From the NCBI GenBank assembly GCA_937890835.1, contig CALADF010000035.1, forward strand, positions 1 through 64,000: DNA of 64,000 nucleotides, in the 5' to 3' direction. Positions 7,658 to 16,053 of the stretch are shown piece after piece (positions within the stretch are counted from its first letter, which is position 1; the number at the start of each line of letters is the position of its first letter). The translations under genes and the position numbers were made by a program. The notes below the pieces were generated by a model that was not told the origin of the DNA, did no database searches, and saw only the letters and a list, made by a program, of their open reading frames with translations. The DNA is from an uncultured bacterium. GTDB lineage: Bacteria > Actinomycetota > Coriobacteriia > Coriobacteriales > Eggerthellaceae.

Positions 7658-8977
7658 ATGACATGGCAGTGCGCATCGTTTGAATTCGATCTGAAAACCC
7701 CGGTCATCATGGGCATATTGAACATGACGCCCGACTCGTTCTCGGACGGTGGTGACAACGCCACGTTCGACGCCGCCATCGCCCATGCGGAGCTCATGCT
7801 CGAGCAGGGCGCTGCCATCATCGACGTCGGCGGCGAATCAACCCGCCCGGGTTCGGCGCCGGTGACCGCGGACGAGGAGTGGGGGCGCATCGCCGCCGTC
7901 GTCGCCGAGCTGACGAGCCGAGGCGTGTGCGTGTCGGTCGACACTCGCCATGCCGACGTCGCCAAGCGTGCCGTGGAAGCAGGCGCCGCCATCATCAACG
8001 ATGTCTCGGGTTTCCGCGATCCTGCCATGGTGGAGGTGGCGCGCGCGTGCGACGCCGGATTGGTGGTCATGCACATGTTGGGCGAGCCCGCCACCATGCA
8101 AAACGATCCCGTCTACGATGACGTCGTCGCCGAGGTGCGCGATTACCTGCGCGATCGTTGCGCCGAGCTTGAGGCGGCGGGCATCGTCCGCGAGCGCCTC
8201 TGCATCGATCCCGGCCCCGGGTTCGGCAAGACGCCCAAGCAGACCATCGAGCTGATGCGCAACATTCACGAGCTGGTTCACCTGGGCTATCCCGTTATGG
8301 CCGCTCCCTCGCGCAAAAGCTACGTGGGGTATGCGTACCACATCGACGAACCGAAGGAGCGCGACGTCGCGTCCGCTGCCGAAGCGCTTCTGGCTTGCGA
8401 GCTGGGGGCTGCGGTGGTGCGCACCCATAACGTGGAGAAGACCGCCGAGGGCCTTGCCGACCTGCGACCCTACGTGCTGTTGGGGATGGGTTCGAACGTC
8501 GCGTTGGTGGCGGAGCCCGGCGAGGAGACCGAGGCCAAGATGGCGCAGATCAACCTCGCGATCGGCGAGCTGTGCGCGCTTCCCGACTCCCAGATCGTCG
8601 ACGTGGCGAGCTTCTACGGTAGCGAACCTGCGTATTACGAAGATCAAGACGACTTCGTCAACACTGTGCTCTTGCTGCGCACGGGCATCCCGCCGCGTGA
8701 GCTGCTCGATTACCTGCACGCCATCGAGAACTCGCTCGGACGCGTGCGCGAGATAGAGAACGGCCCGCGTACGATCGACATCGACATCCTCGATTACCAG
8801 ATGTACGACTTCTCCACCGATGATCTGACGTTGCCGCACCCGCGTGCGTGCGAGCGTGATTTCGTCGTGAAGCCGATCCTCGAGATCCTCCCCGGCCATG
8901 TCCTGGCCAATGGCGTTCCGGTTGACTCCGTTCCCGAGGAGGAGCGTATCGGCCGTGCGTGGCTGATCGGCAAATAG
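7658..8977 (+). CDS. folP-folK: Fused dihydropteroate synthase / HPPK (FolP-FolK)
   Basis: A 439-aa protein with two folate enzymes. Residues 1 to about 265 are dihydropteroate synthase: 'MGILNMTPDSFSDGG' binds pterin phosphate, and 'DVGGESTRPGS', 'IINDVSGF' and 'DPGPGFGKT' follow. Residues about 272-430 are 6-hydroxymethyl-7,8-dihydropterin pyrophosphokinase, with 'LGMGSN' and the signature 'NGPRTIDIDILDY', whose aspartates bind Mg. The protein would carry out two consecutive steps, but the order in the chain is the reverse of the HPPK-DHPS fusions of fungi and plants. The ATG at 7658 has GAGGAG 9 nt upstream. No folB or folE is adjacent. Confidence 0.95.
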   Translation: MTWQCASFEFDLKTPVIMGILNMTPDSFSDGGDNATFDAAIAHAELMLEQGAAIIDVGGESTRPGSAPVTADEEWGRIAAVVAELTSRGVCVSVDTRHADVAKRAVEAGAAIINDVSGFRDPAMVEVARACDAGLVVMHMLGEPATMQNDPVYDDVVAEVRDYLRDRCAELEAAGIVRERLCIDPGPGFGKTPKQTIELMRNIHELVHLGYPVMAAPSRKSYVGYAYHIDEPKERDVASAAEALLACELGAAVVRTHNVEKTAEGLADLRPYVLLGMGSNVALVAEPGEETEAKMAQINLAIGELCALPDSQIVDVASFYGSEPAYYEDQDDFVNTVLLLRTGIPPRELLDYLHAIENSLGRVREIENGPRTIDIDILDYQMYDFSTDDLTLPHPRACERDFVVKPILEILPGHVLANGVPVDSVPEEERIGRAWLIGK

Positions 8978-9014
8978 GCGCCGCTCACGTAAAGCGGTTG
9001 TTGCAGGACGGGTT

Positions 9015-9065
9015 AAGAGGGGCCGTGTCGCGTCGGCGTGCCGATATCGCGACGCGGCCCCTCTT
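9015..9065 (+). other. 18-bp stem hairpin between folP-folK and birA
   Basis: Arms 9015-9032 and 9048-9065 pair over 18 bp with one G-U pair and a 15-nt loop. No T-tract follows on either strand. The stem ends 21 bp before the birA start, just ahead of its ribosome site. It may be a U-less terminator for folP-folK or a leader structure that affects birA expression. Confidence 0.55.
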
Positions 9066-9086
9066 CGCGAAAGAGAGGGGGAAGCC

Positions 9087-9929
9087 GTGGGTGGATTGTT
9101 TCGCTTGCAGGCGTACGGAGAGGTGCTGTCGACCAACGAGATCGTGAAGCACGCGATCGAAGAGGGGGAGCCCGAGGGTCTTGCGGTCGGCGCGCGCGTG
9201 CAGACCGCAGGGTACGGGCGGCAGGGAAGGGCGTGGTCGAGCCCTGATGGCGGCATGTACCTTTCGCTTCTGCTGCGCCCCCGATGCGCTTTGTCTCAGC
9301 TTCCCACGCTCAGCCTGGTCGCGGGCGTTGCGGTGAGGAGGGCGATTGCGTCGGTGTCCCGGGAGGGCGCGGCTGATCGGGTGAGGCTGAAGTGGCCTAA
9401 CGACGTCGTGTGCTCGCCCGCGTCACGCTGCGACGGCGCGGGCGGCGGGGAGCTTTCTGCTGCGCTCCCGGGGCGGGGCTCCGAAGGCGCGCCCGCGCCC
9501 TTCGGCAAGCTGGCAGGCATCTCCCTGGAGTCGCATGCGGGCGGCATCTGCGTCGGCGTCGGCGTGAACGTGAGCGCTGCATCGCGGCCCCGAATCTCTT
9601 CGGGCAAATACGCGCCCGCCTACGTGAGCGAGCTTTCTTCCGATGATGTCACGGTCGAAGGGGTTCGCGATGCGGTTCTCGCTCAATTCGAGACGTGCTA
9701 CGGTCGCTGGCTCGAGCAAGGCTTCGCGGCGTTCGCGGACGAGTACCGCTCGCACTCCGCGCTTGGCGGCCGTATCGTCACGGTTGAGAACGTCGATGGA
9801 TCGTTCGTCGCGCAGGGCAGGGTGGAAGGCGTCGACGCATCCGGGTGCTTGCTCGTGCGAGGTGATGGCGCGGACGAGCCCATGCATCTGTCATCCGGCG
9901 AGGTGCATCTTTCGCGTATCGGCGGATGA
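9087..9929 (+). CDS. birA: Biotin-[acetyl-CoA-carboxylase] ligase, monofunctional
   Basis: A 280-aa enzyme that makes biotinyl-AMP and transfers biotin to carrier proteins. 'TAGYGRQGRAWSSPDGGMYLS' contains the biotin/ATP-binding GRxGR loop, 'VRLKWPNDVV' holds the catalytic Lys, and 'KLAGISLES' and 'ICVGVGVNV' follow, with the C-terminal SH3-like cap after about residue 225. The DNA-binding winged helix of E. coli BirA is absent, so this protein cannot be the biotin repressor. The GTG at 9087 is preceded by GAGAGGGGGAAG. BioY at 17.2 kb would supply the substrate. Between residues about 110 and 145 there is a Gly/Ser/Arg-rich insertion. Confidence 0.93.
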   Translation: MGGLFRLQAYGEVLSTNEIVKHAIEEGEPEGLAVGARVQTAGYGRQGRAWSSPDGGMYLSLLLRPRCALSQLPTLSLVAGVAVRRAIASVSREGAADRVRLKWPNDVVCSPASRCDGAGGGELSAALPGRGSEGAPAPFGKLAGISLESHAGGICVGVGVNVSAASRPRISSGKYAPAYVSELSSDDVTVEGVRDAVLAQFETCYGRWLEQGFAAFADEYRSHSALGGRIVTVENVDGSFVAQGRVEGVDASGCLLVRGDGADEPMHLSSGEVHLSRIGG

Positions 9930-10015
9930 CTTGCCCCGCTTGCCCGGGTCTTGCCCCGTTACGAGCGACGTCGTTGGTGGGGGCGCTACAATAAATCGTT
10001 CGCGATAACGGGGGG

Positions 10016-11515
10016 ATGACTTGGATGGATCAGTTGGAAGATTCGCAGAAGGATAGCCGCGCGACCATGGATGCGTCGTCGAAGGGCGATGCGAGGGTCA
10101 TGCGCATGGGCACGGCGTCGGTGCCGCGCCTGGTCGTCGAGTTCGCCGTACCTTCGGTGGTCGGCATGGTGGTCAACGGATCCTACGCCATCGTCAACTC
10201 CGTCTTTCTCGGCAACGCCATGGGCGAGGTCGGCTTGTCCGCCATCACGGTGGCCAACCCCATGCTCATCGTGTTCATGGCGTTCGCAATGCTCGTCGGC
10301 AACGGTGGAAACGCACTCGCCGCGCTGCGTTTGGGAGAGGGAAGGCGCAACGAGGCCGAGCGCGCGTTGGGAAACGTCGTGCTTTTGAGCATCGTTTTGG
10401 CGGTGCTCGTCGCCCTAGCGGCGTCCAATCCTTTCATTCTCGACTGGGTTCTCACCGTGTCGAGCTCGACCGAGGACGTACGTCCCTACGCGAGCATCTA
10501 CATTCAGATTCTCAGCTTCGGCTTCATCTTCCAGATGATCGGCATGGGCGTGAACAACTTCATCCGCACGGCGGGCGCCCCTGTCCGCGCTTTGGTGACG
10601 ATGGTCATCGGTCTGGTGAGCGCGGCGGTTTTCAACTACTTCTTCGTCATCTTGTTCGGGTGGGGCATCGTCGGCAGCGCGTTGGCGTCGTTGGCCGGCC
10701 AGGCGCTTTCCTGCATTGCGGTGCTGTGGTACTTCATCGGCGTGAAGGACGCCCCCATGCATCTGCGCTTGCGTTGCATGAAGCCCGATTCGCGGCTCAT
10801 GAGCTCCATCTTCGCGCTGGGATTTCCGAGCTTCGCCATGCAGACGGGCATGGCCGTCATCAATTTCATACTGAACTATCAGCTGGTGAAGTACGGGGCT
10901 ATGACCGTCATCGGGGCGGAGAACGCGCTCGCTTCGATCGGCGTCGTGCAGCGCGTCGCGCAGTTCTCCGTGTTCCCCATCATCGGCGTGGCGACGGCCA
11001 TCCAGCCGCTTCTGGGTTACAACTACGGCGCGCGCCTGGTTCCGCGCGTGCGCAGCACGTACAAGTGCGGCGTCATCGGGGCCACCGCCATCTGCGTTTT
11101 GGTGTGGTCGATCATCTACCTGTTCACGACCGCCATCGTGAGCGCGTTCGGCATCGTCAACGACGACCTCAACGAGTTCACCGCGTTCGCGATGCGCGTG
11201 CAGTTCATCACGCTGCCTATCATCGGCTTCCAGATCGTGTCCTCGAACTACTTCCAGGCGACCGGCCAACCCGCGAAGTCGATCTTCCTCTCGCTTACGC
11301 GCCAGATCCTCTTCCTCATCCCGCTCATCTTGTTCCTGCCCGATCTGATCCCCCATATCGCCCCGTCCTTGCACGGGCTTGATGCTTTGTACTTCGCGCA
11401 GCCGTGCGCGGACTTGCTCTCGACGGTGACGACGGTCGTGTTCGTGATCTGGGAGGTTCGCCGCCTGCGTCGCATGGAGGATGAGCAGCGCGGGTGCGCG
11501 GGCGACGTTGTGTAA
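10016..11515 (+). CDS. MATE family multidrug/cation efflux transporter
   Basis: A 499-aa inner-membrane protein with about 12 hydrophobic helices after a 35-residue polar N terminus, typical of MATE (MatE/NorM/DinF-like) exporters that use Na or H gradients. 'PSVVGMVVNGSYAIVNSVFLGN' in the first helix and the repeated segment after 'ALGFPSFAMQTGMAVINFILN' mark the two pseudo-symmetric halves. Two starts are possible: ATG 10016, or ATG 10025, which has GGGGG 9 nt upstream and is perhaps better. Substrate not known. It is the last normal-GC gene before the lower-GC island. Confidence 0.92.
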   Translation: MTWMDQLEDSQKDSRATMDASSKGDARVMRMGTASVPRLVVEFAVPSVVGMVVNGSYAIVNSVFLGNAMGEVGLSAITVANPMLIVFMAFAMLVGNGGNALAALRLGEGRRNEAERALGNVVLLSIVLAVLVALAASNPFILDWVLTVSSSTEDVRPYASIYIQILSFGFIFQMIGMGVNNFIRTAGAPVRALVTMVIGLVSAAVFNYFFVILFGWGIVGSALASLAGQALSCIAVLWYFIGVKDAPMHLRLRCMKPDSRLMSSIFALGFPSFAMQTGMAVINFILNYQLVKYGAMTVIGAENALASIGVVQRVAQFSVFPIIGVATAIQPLLGYNYGARLVPRVRSTYKCGVIGATAICVLVWSIIYLFTTAIVSAFGIVNDDLNEFTAFAMRVQFITLPIIGFQIVSSNYFQATGQPAKSIFLSLTRQILFLIPLILFLPDLIPHIAPSLHGLDALYFAQPCADLLSTVTTVVFVIWEVRRLRRMEDEQRGCAGDVV

Positions 11516-11633
11516 CATGCACGAACTGTCAGGCGATTGCGCTAACCTAGAGACCTGGTGCTGAGTGGTCCTGTGTTCGAAATTCTTTTGCGCATTGCCG
11601 ACGGCGCCATACGTAATGGTTGGACTGGTTGCT

Positions 11634-13286
11634 TCATCGGGTTTGCTCTTGCTCCGCTTCGACTTTAGCCCAGGAACGGCCAAAAAGCTCGTGTCCCTCC
11701 GACAGCCTCAGCACCGTATGCTTTTCAAGGATTCGATTAGCTTCTTCGCCGTAGCTGTCGGCTTTATCAAAAGCCAAAAAGATCTGCTTGGGTTCGTTTT
11801 GATATATCTCGAGGATCTTGCACATTCTCTCATCGCTAATATGTTTGCTGGAAACGGTATCAAGTGCTATGGCGGGAAGGGGCGTAAGCTCCAAAAGGGC
11901 GATATCGAGAAGGGCCATTGCCCTAGCAAGCGAACCCGTTCCTGAGTCGTTCGGTATGGAAAAACTGTAAGAATCTGGCTTGGGGAGTGATAGCTTTGGA
12001 ACGCTAATTCCTTCGCCGCACACGTAGTTGTTCAAAGCGGCGAGTCTGTCGTTAACTTTAACTTGAATCAATGAGAGAGCGGCTTCTGTGAGGGCGTTTT
12101 GATGCATCTTTAGCGATTTGACGCGTTCTTTCAATTTGTTTTTTGTGGCATAACTCGCATTGGCATCCTCGAGTTGTTTGACCTCTATGGACAATTCTGA
12201 ATATCTTCTCAGTACGGCTATTGTTAAGTTTGAGCTCGTTCCTAAATCGGCAATATCCTCTTGCAAGGAAGTGATTGCTTCGTCAAGAGCTGTAATGGAT
12301 TGACGTAAAGACGCACGTTGCTCGAATCTTTCCTTCTTTAATGCATCATTCAGCTTCGAGTGGAACTCTTCGATCTCCCTAAGCTTTTTGATGTTTGCAT
12401 CGGGGAAGAACTCGGTCAACTTCCTAAAATCCTTGGATGTCTTCAGTTTTTCAAAATCCTCGCTTGCGTCGAGGGCTTTTATTTGCGAGATAAGCAGGGT
12501 CCTTCTTCTTCTGAGAAGCGAAAGGCTTTGCTTCATCTCGGATAGCTGCTCAGCTGTCAGCGGATCTAGATCGCTTGCATTATCATGCTCCATCTGTTCG
12601 ATCTCCGCGATTTGCGAATATAGTTCGAGAATCTTGGCTTCGTTTGATTTGAACTCGGTTTTGCCCTTTGCCGCAGCTATGAAGTTTCTTTCAAGGGAAC
12701 TTTCGTATACGCGCTTCGCTTCGACAGCATCATCAAGCAACTTTTGGGCGTCGTAGATTGCTCCGTATGCGTCAAACAGACGAAGGAGCCTGACCACCCC
12801 TTCTTTTAGGGTTTCGCGTGGATGACTGGAAAGCGGTCTCTTGGGATCATGATTGTCCTTGCCGTATACGCGAAAGAAGGGACTCGTGAGGCTTCGGAAG
12901 GTTCCACCCAGACCATCCATTCCGTATTTTACGGAGAGCCATCCACGAAAATCGTCGATGGAGACGCTTTCGCTCTTTACATAGCTGGCATCACATTTCC
13001 ATACGAGGGATGGATCCATGGGTGATCTTGAGAACCGGTAGTCAATGTTGTCGAAAACGAAGCGAAAGTCAATTGTGTGAATTCCGACGTTCTCGATTAC
13101 GTCTTTGCACTTTGAGTATTCGTTGCCGCCGAAAGCAAAGTCGACTATCAGCAAAAACGTGCTCTTGCCGATAGAGTTCGATCCAGAAGAGGAGCCTAAA
13201 ACAACATTCAACGACTCGTCGAAGGACACGGATGGTCTTCCCGCTCCTTTGTCAAGAAATTTCGCGCATCTAATTTCTGCCAACAT
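11634..13286 (-). CDS. ABC-3C system ATPase (DUF2326 / YydD-like)
   Basis: A 550-aa SMC/RecN-like ABC ATPase without membrane segments. Walker A GSNSIGKST is at residues 35-43. The middle (about 170-430) is a long coiled coil rich in Glu/Lys/Leu. The C-terminal part has a signature-like 'NDSGTGSLARAMALLDIA', Walker B-like 'LPAIALDTVSSKHI' and the DUF2326-type end 'KQIFLAFDKADSY'. The ATG at 13286 with AAGGGA upstream is preferred over 13319 because it leaves a short 17-bp overlap with the middle-component gene. It is the last gene of a three-gene minus-strand operon. Predicted role: nucleic-acid-sensing ATPase of a defence system; this is inference from family context. Confidence 0.85.
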   Translation of the reverse strand: MLAEIRCAKFLDKGAGRPSVSFDESLNVVLGSSSGSNSIGKSTFLLIVDFAFGGNEYSKCKDVIENVGIHTIDFRFVFDNIDYRFSRSPMDPSLVWKCDASYVKSESVSIDDFRGWLSVKYGMDGLGGTFRSLTSPFFRVYGKDNHDPKRPLSSHPRETLKEGVVRLLRLFDAYGAIYDAQKLLDDAVEAKRVYESSLERNFIAAAKGKTEFKSNEAKILELYSQIAEIEQMEHDNASDLDPLTAEQLSEMKQSLSLLRRRRTLLISQIKALDASEDFEKLKTSKDFRKLTEFFPDANIKKLREIEEFHSKLNDALKKERFEQRASLRQSITALDEAITSLQEDIADLGTSSNLTIAVLRRYSELSIEVKQLEDANASYATKNKLKERVKSLKMHQNALTEAALSLIQVKVNDRLAALNNYVCGEGISVPKLSLPKPDSYSFSIPNDSGTGSLARAMALLDIALLELTPLPAIALDTVSSKHISDERMCKILEIYQNEPKQIFLAFDKADSYGEEANRILEKHTVLRLSEGHELFGRSWAKVEAEQEQTR

Positions 13287-13500
13287 AACGGAGATCCCTT
13301 CCATCTTCAGAAAAATCAACCATGCCTAGTGCAAAGGGACAATCCAGACAATCGATAAAAACTGATAATGTCATCTGTTTTTCGACTTCAGAATACAGAT
13401 CGCTCGGAGAAAGGCTCTTCTTGCGTAGGGGCTTCAGCGCCAACGGAAATAGCGAAAGGATACTTTCCTTGTAGTTGGTGACTTTATTCGGTAATAACAT
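13270..13500 (-). CDS. ABC-3C middle component (MC6-like)
   Basis: A 76-aa all-alpha protein. The opening 'MLLPNKVTNYKESILSLFP' followed by 'SPSDLYSEV' and a final helix/strand pair matches the pattern of the ABC three-component middle component 6 family, thought to bridge the ATPase and the effector/CTD partner. The ATG at 13500 has GAGG 7 nt upstream; an earlier start at 13533 would overlap the preceding gene by 50 bp. It overlaps the gene before by 17 bp and the ATPase gene after by 17 bp, so production of all three is coupled. The family call rests on pattern memory, not a search. Confidence 0.7.
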   Translation of the reverse strand: MLLPNKVTNYKESILSLFPLALKPLRKKSLSPSDLYSEVEKQMTLSVFIDCLDCPFALGMVDFSEDGRDLRYVGRN

Positions 13501-14650
13501 CGAACACCTCGCAGTTTTGAACAAAGAAGGCAACGAGTACTTCGCATTCTATCTGTCTTTCCCAACCTGTCTTGCCAGTCATCCAGCATTTGACTCTCTC
13601 AAATATCTCATCCTGATCCAACCCGCTGTTTCTGAGCTTTAAATAACAGCAGCGAATCTGTTGAGCCATCAGTTCAAAACAGAGGTCTCCTTGAAGTTCT
13701 AGAATCTGACATTGCTCGCGGATGAAGTTGTAATAAATGGATACCAAAGACTCGATCTTTGAAATAAGAAGCTGGTTTTGCGGTTTGATCTTCTCGCGAA
13801 CTCTCATGGCGGTTAAGCTAAGAGATTCGAGTTCGGTGAAATCTCTAATATGTCCGAGTTTTGAGAGGAGGAGCGGGAGGTCTTCCTCTAAGTTAAGCGA
13901 TGCCAATTCGAAGAGTAGATCTTCATTCTTTCTCAATTTGGTTTTCAGGTTGAGAATCTCTTGGAACTTGGAAACGGACTGGTCTTCCCTGTATCGGGCC
14001 GCGCAGTCAGTGCATAATACGATCTTGTCTTGAAGGGATCCAGGGACGGGCATCTGCGGAACGGCGTCCGAATACTTCGCCCAGATACGATAATCTGCTT
14101 TTGCCGCTGGCGGAATGATGCCTACCGCATCATAGCGTTTGGCCCTTCCTGTCTTTGCAATAGGCAGGCCGCATTGTGGGCAGTGCCCCCTTGTTTCCGC
14201 AATCAATTCTTGTTCAATCTGCGGCTCGCGGCAGGATCTTGGCTGGCTTCTGTGAGTTTCGCCTGATGCAGCGGCTCCGAGTATTTTTTCGAACTCCTCG
14301 GCTAGTTTGTTGCCAATATTTAGCGCATTTGCCGCCGGAATAGAGTCTTGATACTCCCTTAATAGCGCCTCGGCTGCATCACTGGAAAGGCCGTATACGA
14401 CATCGGCAAACTTCTCTTTATCGATATGCGCGACAGCGCTTCTCGCGGCTTTGGTAATGCCGTGTCCAGCTTGGAGATAGCCCCTAAACGTCGATTCGGG
14501 AGGCTTAAGGAAGGGGTTTGAGTCTACGTCGCTAAAATCTGTGATATCTAGAAACATCTGCTTGACCGCAAGTCCCCTGTTTAGATGGGCATATACGGTG
14601 TTAACAAGCGGCTCGGCGAATTGTTTGAAGTCCATATCCCCCCAACTCAT
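13484..14650 (-). CDS. ABC-3C effector/CTD protein with HNH-like zinc motif
   Basis: A 388-aa protein that heads the ABC-3C operon. Residues 1-130 are a helical domain. Near the middle, 'CPQCGLPI' and, about 55 residues later, 'VLCTDCAARY' form a CxxC...CxxC pair around 'RYDAVGIIPPAAK', the outline of an HNH treble-clef finger. The usual catalytic His is not visible, so the domain may bind rather than cut. The C-terminal 200 residues are helical and match the partner domain that is expected to contact the middle component. The start is uncertain: ATG 14650, TTG 14653 or ATG 14635 (G-run only 2 nt upstream). Effector activity is not known. Confidence 0.7.
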   Translation of the reverse strand: MSWGDMDFKQFAEPLVNTVYAHLNRGLAVKQMFLDITDFSDVDSNPFLKPPESTFRGYLQAGHGITKAARSAVAHIDKEKFADVVYGLSSDAAEALLREYQDSIPAANALNIGNKLAEEFEKILGAAASGETHRSQPRSCREPQIEQELIAETRGHCPQCGLPIAKTGRAKRYDAVGIIPPAAKADYRIWAKYSDAVPQMPVPGSLQDKIVLCTDCAARYREDQSVSKFQEILNLKTKLRKNEDLLFELASLNLEEDLPLLLSKLGHIRDFTELESLSLTAMRVREKIKPQNQLLISKIESLVSIYYNFIREQCQILELQGDLCFELMAQQIRCCYLKLRNSGLDQDEIFERVKCWMTGKTGWERQIECEVLVAFFVQNCEVFDVITE

Positions 14651-14683
14651 CAAAACTCATCAACTCTACGCAATGGTCATCAA
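14644..14683. promoter_or_regulatory. 10-bp-spaced direct repeats in the divergent region
   Basis: AACTCATCAA occurs twice in tandem (14644-14653 and 14654-14663), and a third TCATCAA lies at 14677-14683, so the three cores are in register at multiples of 10 bp. They sit at the start of the ABC-3C operon and upstream of the divergent toxin-like operon. They are a candidate operator shared by the two operons; no regulator gene is present. Confidence 0.45.
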
Positions 14684-14766
14684 GTTTGGTGCCGAATGAA
14701 GAGGATGATACCTCGCATAGCTTGGCCAAGCTCCTTTTGCTCGTTGCTAGTAGACAGGAGAAAGCT

Positions 14767-14946
14767 ATGTCTTTCACCAATCCAGGCGGAGGCGGACTCT
14801 GTTCTCGCCCAGGCAAGCGCCTTGATGTTGCGAAGCTTGAGAATCTGCCAGCTTCATCTTGTATGCATGTCCATTATACGGCTCCACTCGAAAACGAATC
14901 TCGGTTCTATCTGGCATGTGATAGCGGGGTGGACAATTATGCGTAA
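14767..14946 (+). CDS. Small 59-aa protein, first gene of the DUF4417-nuclease operon
   Basis: The ATG at 14767 follows AGGAG with a 6-nt gap, the best ribosome site in this island, and the stop overlaps the start of the DUF4417 gene by 8 bp. The protein begins MSFTNPGGGG, has three cysteines (in 'LCSRPGKRL', 'SSCMHVHY' and 'YLACDSGV') and no membrane segment. No family was recognised. The strong Shine-Dalgarno, the coupling to DUF4417 and a codon-like composition argue that it is real. It may be a chaperone, adaptor or antitoxin of the operon, but nothing in the sequence decides this. Confidence 0.55.
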   Translation: MSFTNPGGGGLCSRPGKRLDVAKLENLPASSCMHVHYTAPLENESRFYLACDSGVDNYA

Positions 14947-15601
14947 GCTCAACCGCCATCGTAAGTGCTGTAAGGACGTTTGGAATGCGTTCCTCGTTTC
15001 GGTTGCCACGTATGCGGGTCTATTTGAGTTTCCGATAGTTAGCCGCAGCGACTCGATTCCGAACAGGCTAATTGCCTTTTCGAAGGCGGTAAATTGTGAT
15101 GACTTCGATCAATGGGTTCACTTTTTTGAGGACGATTACTTCTTTGAACGAATTTGGCGAAATCCGAGGAAGTTCTTGGATGTGCTCAAGCGATATAACG
15201 GGGTGATCCTCCCGGATTTTAGCGTGTACCGCGATATGCCTTTCGTGATGCAGCTGTGGAACATTTATCGCAGCCGAGCAATCGGGTGTTGGCTGCAGCG
15301 CAACGGCGTGGATGTTATTGCAAATGTTCGTTGGGGAGATCGTCGTACCCAGCGTGTTTGCTGCGACGGAGCGCCGTGCGGTTGCACGATTGCGGTTGGT
15401 TCTCATGGAACCATAAAAAACAAGGAAGATAGGGCTTGCTTTATCGAAGGTCTTGAAGTGGTTGTGGACCGTCTTCGTCCCACAGCAATTGTTGTTTACG
15501 GTGCTGCGCCTGAAGAGATTTTTGGAAAATATTCCGCGCAAGGGATCTCGATTGTTCAATTTGATAGCAGCTTCGCTATCTCTCGCAAGGGGCGTGGATA
15601 A
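14939..15601 (+). CDS. DUF4417 domain-containing protein
   Basis: A 220-aa protein that is DUF4417 over its whole length: 'FPIVSRSDSIPNRLIAFSKA', 'VHFFEDDYFFERIWRNPRKF', 'YNGVILPDFSVYRDMPF', 'YRSRAIGCWLQRNGVDVI', 'NVRWGD' and 'IVVYGAAPEEIFGKY'. The ATG at 14939 has GGGGTGG 6 nt upstream; the frame is open further 5' but would run into the divergent gene. The biochemical activity of DUF4417 is unknown to me; it is common on phages and integrative elements. Its stop shares a base with the start of the nuclease gene (TAATG), so the two are coupled. Confidence 0.85.
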   Translation: MRKLNRHRKCCKDVWNAFLVSVATYAGLFEFPIVSRSDSIPNRLIAFSKAVNCDDFDQWVHFFEDDYFFERIWRNPRKFLDVLKRYNGVILPDFSVYRDMPFVMQLWNIYRSRAIGCWLQRNGVDVIANVRWGDRRTQRVCCDGAPCGCTIAVGSHGTIKNKEDRACFIEGLEVVVDRLRPTAIVVYGAAPEEIFGKYSAQGISIVQFDSSFAISRKGRG

Positions 15602-16053
15602 TGGGCGGCGGCATGTATGGTGGATTTGGTAACACCAAAGGATCGTCTAGCTCTGGAAAAGGGAAGGTCTTTACCCGGGTGCAGTTTAAGGGTTCTGTTA
15701 CGGTGGGCGGCGTTGAACGCGATGTCAGTCGGAGGGTTTACCAACGCAACGACATCGACTTCGACTACAGAGATGCTACAGGCAGAACAAACCTTCAGCG
15801 CATGAAGAACGGCGATGCGCCTATCGGAAGCGATGGTCGTCCCATCCAGCTTCATCATGTTTTGCAAAAGGAGAGCGGGCCTATGGCAGAGGTTCGTGAG
15901 CTAACTCATGCCGAATATCATCGCATCTTACACGGCTTTGTCAGCCCTGGAGGAAGTTTTCGTAACGATAAAGGCTTGGCGCGGCAGTATTCTAATTTCA
16001 AGAAGAAATACTGGCGTTGGCGTGCGCAGCAATACATGGAAGGGAAGAGCTAA
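15601..16053 (+). CDS. LHH-type HNH/Endo VII nuclease, putative toxin
   Basis: A 150-aa protein. Its Gly/Ser-rich N terminus (residues 1-20) looks like a linker or the scar of a larger polymorphic toxin. The C-terminal half is the LHH nuclease of the HNH/Endonuclease VII group: L84-H85-H86 in 'GRPIQLHHVLQKE' is the metal-binding/general-base motif, with a further His at 111 in 'HRILHG' and a terminal basic segment 'FKKKYWRWRAQQY'. In polymorphic toxin systems LHH domains are C-terminal DNA-cutting toxins protected by a neighbouring immunity protein, and a SUKH protein follows here with a 1-bp overlap. No secretion signal is visible. Confidence 0.85.
   Translation: MGGGMYGGFGNTKGSSSSGKGKVFTRVQFKGSVTVGGVERDVSRRVYQRNDIDFDYRDATGRTNLQRMKNGDAPIGSDGRPIQLHHVLQKESGPMAEVRELTHAEYHRILHGFVSPGGSFRNDKGLARQYSNFKKKYWRWRAQQYMEGKS

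Noticed and set aside
14585..14938. N-terminal extension of the DUF4417 protein upstream of ATG 14939.
   Set aside because: The extension runs across the divergent ABC-3C start and lacks a ribosome site, whereas ATG 14939 has one and fits the domain boundary.
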